Part shown: in pieces, positions 13,252 to 16,938 of the stretch
How positions within the stretch are numbered: position 1 is the first letter of the stretch
Layout of the letters: every line of letters begins with the position of its first letter
NCBI GenBank assembly: GCA_900320235.1
Contig: ONRO01000317.1
Coordinates: 1-16,938 of the forward strand
Direction of reading: 5' to 3'
From: an uncultured Eubacteriales bacterium
Lineage (GTDB): Bacteria; Bacillota; Clostridia; Oscillospirales; Acutalibacteraceae
Length of the DNA: 16,938 bases
Notes under the pieces: model-generated
Database searches by the model: none
What the model saw: only the letters and a program-made list of their open reading frames with translations
Told to the model about the DNA's origin: nothing
Made by a program: the position numbers and the translations under genes

Positions 13252-13284
13252 AATTAATGACGGCTCAGAAGTTTAATTAATGAC
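13252..13284. repeat. 10-bp direct repeat AATTAATGAC
   Basis: AATTAATGAC occurs at 13252-13261 and again at 13275-13284, 23 bp apart, in an AT-rich part of the gap about 90-125 bases upstream of the yqeK -35 box. The spacing is near two helical turns, so a protein binding both copies on one face is possible. It may also be chance in AT-rich DNA. Confidence 0.3.
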
Positions 13285-13309
13285 TGTGATGATTATTCTG
13301 ATTGCTTTA

Positions 13310-13344
13310 GTGCAGCAGCCCAGGGGTACTGCGTCACGCTGCAC
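13310..13344. other. GC-rich stem-loop patch upstream of the yqeK promoter
   Basis: GTGCAGC (13310-13316) pairs perfectly with GCTGCAC (13338-13344) across a 21-base loop. GC-rich sequence continues to about 13365 (GCCTGCCGGCGGAGG) and ends some 10 bases before the -35 box, in strong contrast to the AT-rich DNA on both sides. Apart from the hairpin, direct repeat and promoter listed separately, I see nothing gene-like in 13160-13470. The patch may be a repeat remnant or a regulatory structure. Confidence 0.4.
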
Positions 13345-13374
13345 GCCTGCCGGCGGAGGTTGGGGAAAAAACAC

Positions 13375-13403
13375 TTGAAACAGGGCTGAGATATTGCTAT
13401 AAT
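13375..13403 (+). promoter_or_regulatory. SigA-type extended -10 promoter for yqeK-rsfS-leuS
   Basis: TTGAAA (13375-13380), a 17-bp spacer and a perfect TATAAT (13398-13403) preceded by TG one base upstream (TGCTATAAT, extended -10). Transcription would start near 13410, giving a leader of about 60 bases before yqeK. This is by far the best promoter in the window. The short leader leaves no room for a T-box, although a leucyl-tRNA synthetase gene lies downstream. Confidence 0.9.
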
Positions 13404-13470
13404 ATAAGGGTATTATTGTGCGTGGTGTCAGCTTTCGCATATTATGAAAACATTGCCCGGAGATGATAGG

Positions 13471-14058
13471 ATGACTTATAAGGAATATGAGGGAATAATT
13501 GAAAAAAGAATGAAATCTGCCCGCTTCAAGCATTCCAGGAATGTGGCTAAGGAAGCAGTCAGACTTGCAAAAAAATACGGTGCTGATGTCGAAAAGGCAG
13601 AAATAGCAGGAATTCTTCATGATGCTACCAAGGAAACACCGGAACAGGAACAGATGGAGCTTATTGAAAAAGCCGGTATCGTACTGACACCGCTTGAAAA
13701 ATCAAGTCATAAGCTCTGGCATGCAATTTCAGGTGCAGCCTTTGTTCAGGTCGAGCTCGGGATCACCGATCCCGATATAATCAATTCTATCAGATATCAT
13801 ACGACCGGCAGGGCAGGAATGAGCCTGCTTGAAAAGGTTATCTTTATCGCAGATTTCACTTCCGCAGAAAGAGATTATGACGGCGTTGAAAAAATGCGTA
13901 AGGTTGCCGATAAAAGCCTTGAAGAAGCAATTCTTGAGGGTATGTCCTATACAATAGCTGATCTTGCACAGAGAAAGCTTACTATTGCCCCTGATACCTT
14001 CATGGGATATAACGAAGTGACTTTCCTTGCGGCAACTAAGGACAAAAAGAAAAAATAA
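13471..14058 (+). CDS. yqeK: YqeK family HD-domain hydrolase (diadenosine tetraphosphatase)
   Basis: HD-superfamily metal hydrolase of 195 residues; Bacillus relatives cleave Ap4A symmetrically to two ADP. Seen: the full set of metal ligands expected for this type, His21, His50-Asp51 in ILHDATKE, His84 in HAISG, His110 in RYHTTGR and Asp128 in FIADFTSAERDY. The ATG at 13471 is preferred because GGAG (13459-13462) is 8 nt upstream; an in-frame ATG at 13444 has no ribosome site and would add nine residues. It is the first gene after the strong promoter, followed by rsfS after 53 bases, the same order as Bacillus yqeK-yqeL. Confidence 0.94.
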   Translation: MTYKEYEGIIEKRMKSARFKHSRNVAKEAVRLAKKYGADVEKAEIAGILHDATKETPEQEQMELIEKAGIVLTPLEKSSHKLWHAISGAAFVQVELGITDPDIINSIRYHTTGRAGMSLLEKVIFIADFTSAERDYDGVEKMRKVADKSLEEAILEGMSYTIADLAQRKLTIAPDTFMGYNEVTFLAATKDKKKK

Positions 14059-14111
14059 TACAGAATTTGTGAATAAACTTATTCTGAGATAATAGTTCAG
14101 GAGGAAATAAT

Positions 14112-14450
14112 ATGACATCACTTGAAACGGCGAGGCTTGCCGCAAAGGCTCTTGACAGCAAAAAGGGTCTTGATATTAAAATAATAAAGATCGATGATAT
14201 CTCGAGCATCGCAGATTATTTTGTGATCGCAACAGGTACGTCAAATACTCATGTAAAGGCGCTTGCAGATGAGGTTGAATATCAGCTTGATCAGGCAGGT
14301 CTAAGCGCAAGCGGTATTGAAGGTCAGAGGAATGACACATGGATACTTATTGACTATATAGATGTAGTAGTTCATGTTTTCTCTGAGGACGCAAGAGAGT
14401 ATTACAGCCTTGAGCGTCTTTGGGAGGACGGAGAAATAATAGAAGGCTGA
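14112..14450 (+). CDS. rsfS: ribosome silencing factor RsfS (YqeL, Iojap family)
   Basis: Binds ribosomal protein L14 (uL14) on the large subunit and blocks subunit joining when nutrients are short. The 112-residue product has family length. Seen: the conserved block ADYFVIATGTSNTHVKALAD (about residues 34-53), the IEGQ turn and the C-terminal WILIDYIDVVVHVF followed by REYYSLERLWEDG, all hallmarks of the Iojap family. AGGAGG (14099-14104) is 7 nt before the ATG. It is flanked by yqeK and leuS, and the gap to leuS is 44 bases without a terminator. Confidence 0.96.
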   Translation: MTSLETARLAAKALDSKKGLDIKIIKIDDISSIADYFVIATGTSNTHVKALADEVEYQLDQAGLSASGIEGQRNDTWILIDYIDVVVHVFSEDAREYYSLERLWEDGEIIEG

Positions 14451-14494
14451 TAAAAAAACCGGCCGGAAAGACCGGAAAAAGGAGAGAATACGAA

Positions 14495-16912
14495 ATGACA
14501 GAAAAATATGATCATAAGATCGTCGAGCCGAAATGGCAGCAGGCATGGGAGAATGCTGGTATCTTTCATGCTGAAAATGAAAGCAGCAAACCGAAATACT
14601 ATACCCTGATCGAATTTCCATATCCATCAGGACAGGGTCTTCACGTAGGCCATCCGCGTTCCTACACTGCTCTTGATATCGTATCAAGAAAACGCAGAAT
14701 GCAGGGATATAATGTACTGTATCCGATCGGCTGGGATGCATTCGGACTTCCGACAGAAAATTTTGCAATAAAGAACCATGTTCACCCGAAGGATGTCACA
14801 AAGAAAAATGTAGCACGATTCAAAAGCCAGCTTCAGGCACTCGGTATTTCCTTTGACTGGAGCAGAGAGATAAATACAACTGATCCGTCCTATTATAAAT
14901 GGACACAGTGGATCTTCCTTCAGCTGTTCAAAAAAGGACTTGCATATAAAAAAGAAATGGCTGTAAACTGGTGTACCTCATGCAAGTGCGTGCTTGCAAA
15001 TGAGGAGGTTGTCAACGGAGCGTGCGAGCGCTGCGGCAGCGAGGTAGTAAGAAAGGTAAAATCACAGTGGATGCTGAAGATCACAGCATATGCAGAAAGA
15101 CTTATAAATGATCTTGATCTCGTGAATTACCCTGACAGAGTAAAGGCTCAGCAGAAAAACTGGATCGGCAGATCAACAGGTGCTGAGGTCGATTTCACAA
15201 CAACAACAGGCGATACCCTGACTGTTTATACAACCCGTCCTGACACACTTTTCGGTGCAACATATATGGTAATCTCACCTGAGCACCCGATTATAGAAAA
15301 GCTTTCGGGCGTGATCGGAAATATGGACGAGATAAGAAAATATCAGGAGGCTGCTGCAAGAAAGTCTGATTTCGAGCGTACTGAGGTAGCTAAGGATAAG
15401 ACAGGCGTAAAGATCGACGGCGTTGAAGCTGTCAATCCCGTTAACGGCAGACAGATCCCGATATTCATTTCAGACTATGTACTTGTTTCTTACGGTACAG
15501 GTGCAATCATGGCAGTTCCGGCACATGATACCCGTGACCATGATTTTGCCGTAAAATTCGGCCTTCCGATAATCGAAGTCGTAAAGGGCGGCGAGGATGT
15601 TCAGAAGGAAGCATTCACAGACTGTGCAACAGGAATCATGACAAATTCAGACTATCTTGACGGTCTGAGTGTTGACGATGCAAAGAAAAAGATCATCGAA
15701 AAGCTTGAGGAAAGCGGCAAGGGCAAGGCAAAGGTCAATTATAAGCTGCGTGACTGGGTATTCTCACGTCAGCGTTACTGGGGCGAGCCGATCCCGATAA
15801 TTCACTGTCCGTGCTGCGGTGCAGTTCCGCTTGACGAAAGTGAGCTTCCGCTTGAGCTGCCCGAGGTAGAATCCTACGAGCCGACAGATAACGGTGAATC
15901 ACCGCTTGCAAAGATGACAGACTGGGTAAATACAAAATGCCCGAAGTGCGGCGGCGATGCAAAGAGAGAAACAGATACAATGCCGCAGTGGGCAGGTTCA
16001 TCATGGTATTTCCTGAGATATATGGATCCGCACAATGACAAGGCACTTGCATCAAAGGAAGCACTTGATTACTGGACACCGGTTGACTGGTATAACGGCG
16101 GAATGGAGCATACAACGCTTCACCTGCTTTACAGTCGTTTCTGGCATAAGTTCCTCTATGACATCGGAGTAGTTCCGACACCCGAGCCATATGCAAAGCG
16201 TACAAGCCACGGCATGATACTCGGCGAGAACGGCGAGAAGATGAGTAAATCAAGAGGAAATGTTGTCAATCCTGATGATATAGTAAATGAATACGGCGCA
16301 GATACAATGCGTCTGTTTGAAATGTTCATCGGAGACTTTGAAAACGCAGCTCCGTGGAGCTCAAGCAGTATCAGAGGCTGCCGCAGACTTGCAGAACGTT
16401 TCTATAATCTGATGAATATTATGACTGATGACGAGGGTATCCGTGCTGAGCTTGAAGGACCTGTCAACAAGACGATCAAAAAGGTCGGCGATGATATAGA
16501 GATACTCAAGTTCAATACAGCGATCGCAGCGCTGATGTCACTTATCAATGACATTACCGCAACAGGCAGCGTTACAAAGGGAGAGCTGAAGGTATTCACA
16601 ATACTGATGTCCCCGTTTGCACCGCATATTGCCGAGGAGGTATGGTCACAGGCAGGACTCGGCGAGGGCTTTGTATCCATCGCACCGTGGCCGGAGTATG
16701 ATGAAAGCAAATGTGTTGAATCTACTATTGAGATAGTTGTTCAGGTCAACGGCAAGGTAAGGGACAAGATAAAGGTCGCAGCCGATATCGACCAGGAGGG
16801 CGCACTCTCTCAGGCAAAGGCAAGCGAAAAGGTACAGTCCTTTATCGAAGGCAAAAACATTGTCAAGGAAATATATGTAAAGGGCAAGCTTGTAAATATC
16901 GTAGCAAAATAA
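14495..16912 (+). CDS. leuS: leucyl-tRNA synthetase
   Basis: Class I aminoacyl-tRNA synthetase charging tRNA-Leu. The 805-residue product is close to the Bacillus enzyme (804). Seen: HVGH (50-53) as the HIGH motif after FPYPSGQGL; a zinc-type cysteine cluster in NWCTSCKCVL...CERCG; the CP1 editing domain with TTRPDTLFGATY and MAVPAHDTRDHDFA; a second cysteine cluster (CPCCG, CPKCG); the WAGSSWYFLRYMDP block; KMSKS (582-586); and the C-terminal VQVNGKVRDKI domain. The ATG at 14495 follows AAGGAG (14479-14484) by 10 nt; an earlier in-frame GTG or ATG inside rsfS would add residues absent from the family. A small CCGG-AAAGA-CCGG hairpin (14463-14475) precedes the ribosome site. The 26 bases after the stop show nothing callable. 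Confidence 0.97.
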   Translation: MTEKYDHKIVEPKWQQAWENAGIFHAENESSKPKYYTLIEFPYPSGQGLHVGHPRSYTALDIVSRKRRMQGYNVLYPIGWDAFGLPTENFAIKNHVHPKDVTKKNVARFKSQLQALGISFDWSREINTTDPSYYKWTQWIFLQLFKKGLAYKKEMAVNWCTSCKCVLANEEVVNGACERCGSEVVRKVKSQWMLKITAYAERLINDLDLVNYPDRVKAQQKNWIGRSTGAEVDFTTTTGDTLTVYTTRPDTLFGATYMVISPEHPIIEKLSGVIGNMDEIRKYQEAAARKSDFERTEVAKDKTGVKIDGVEAVNPVNGRQIPIFISDYVLVSYGTGAIMAVPAHDTRDHDFAVKFGLPIIEVVKGGEDVQKEAFTDCATGIMTNSDYLDGLSVDDAKKKIIEKLEESGKGKAKVNYKLRDWVFSRQRYWGEPIPIIHCPCCGAVPLDESELPLELPEVESYEPTDNGESPLAKMTDWVNTKCPKCGGDAKRETDTMPQWAGSSWYFLRYMDPHNDKALASKEALDYWTPVDWYNGGMEHTTLHLLYSRFWHKFLYDIGVVPTPEPYAKRTSHGMILGENGEKMSKSRGNVVNPDDIVNEYGADTMRLFEMFIGDFENAAPWSSSSIRGCRRLAERFYNLMNIMTDDEGIRAELEGPVNKTIKKVGDDIEILKFNTAIAALMSLINDITATGSVTKGELKVFTILMSPFAPHIAEEVWSQAGLGEGFVSIAPWPEYDESKCVESTIEIVVQVNGKVRDKIKVAADIDQEGALSQAKASEKVQSFIEGKNIVKEIYVKGKLVNIVAK

Positions 16913-16938
16913 TAAAAAACAGCGGCGTGACTCTGACC

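Noticed and set aside
13179..13280. A 33-codon + strand frame (MRKIIIRLCIC...) after aroQ
   Set aside because: No ribosome site, and it runs through the terminator-like hairpin. Likely chance.
13280..13378. A 32-codon + strand frame starting MTVMIILIALV in the gap before yqeK
   Set aside because: The hydrophobic start is suggestive of a small membrane peptide, but there is no Shine-Dalgarno and it reads through the GC-rich stem into the -35 box.
13444..13470. Earlier in-frame ATG for yqeK
   Set aside because: No ribosome site before 13444, while GGAG lies 8 nt before the ATG at 13471; homologues fit the shorter protein.
14420..14494. N-terminal extension of leuS starting inside rsfS
   Set aside because: The added residues (MGGRRNNRRLIKK...) are absent from LeuRS proteins, and AAGGAG serves the ATG at 14495.

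Overview
The window is a dense, single-strand block of bacterial housekeeping genes. Sixteen protein-coding genes all run on the + strand, mostly with short gaps. The gene set (TrmFO, PlsX, RNase III, Smc, FtsY, RdgB, YhbY, NadD, YqeG, YqeK, RsfS, LeuRS), the strong AGGAGG-type ribosome binding sites and the SigA-type promoter point to a Bacillota member. Moderate GC by eye, Clostridia-like Smc and FtsY sequences and GC-rich palindromic intergenic repeats suggest a Ruminococcus-like gut clostridium (Oscillospiraceae). That placement is inference from sequence style, not a phylogeny.

Layout. 1-1326: trmFO (tRNA m5U54 methylation), possibly touching the end of an upstream gene. 1327-1527: a spacer holding a 13-codon open frame with a strong Shine-Dalgarno. 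1528-3928: plsX (phospholipid precursor), rnc (RNase III) and a CPBP-family membrane protease. 3929-5232: a 20-bp stem-loop, a radical-SAM protein of the Elp3-like type with a TTG start, and an array of four GC-rich hairpins spaced about 25 nt apart. 5233-10120: smc (chromosome condensation) and ftsY (SRP receptor). This FtsY has no acidic N-terminal domain but carries a charged, Gln/Glu/Ala-rich tail of about 120 residues at its C-terminus. 10163-13159: rdgB, yhbY, nadD, yqeG, a small DUF6572-like gene and aroQ. 13160-13470: a gene-free, structured gap with a terminator-like hairpin, a GC-rich stem and a textbook extended -10 promoter. 13471-16912: yqeK, rsfS and leuS, apparently transcribed from that promoter.

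The genes fall into two themes. One is the common rnc-smc-ftsY cluster (RNA processing, chromosome organisation, membrane targeting). The other is a version of the Bacillus yqeG-yqeL ribosome-assembly/NAD cluster (YqeG, YhbY, NadD, YqeK, RsfS), rearranged and lacking yqeH and aroE at this site, with a type II dehydroquinase present instead. I see no mobile element, CRISPR array, tRNA, rRNA or phage gene. I did not find a clear undescribed multi-gene system. The most unusual items are the periodic palindrome array before smc, the inverted domain layout of FtsY, the odd translation starts of smc, ftsY and the radical-SAM gene, and the structured gap before the yqeK promoter.
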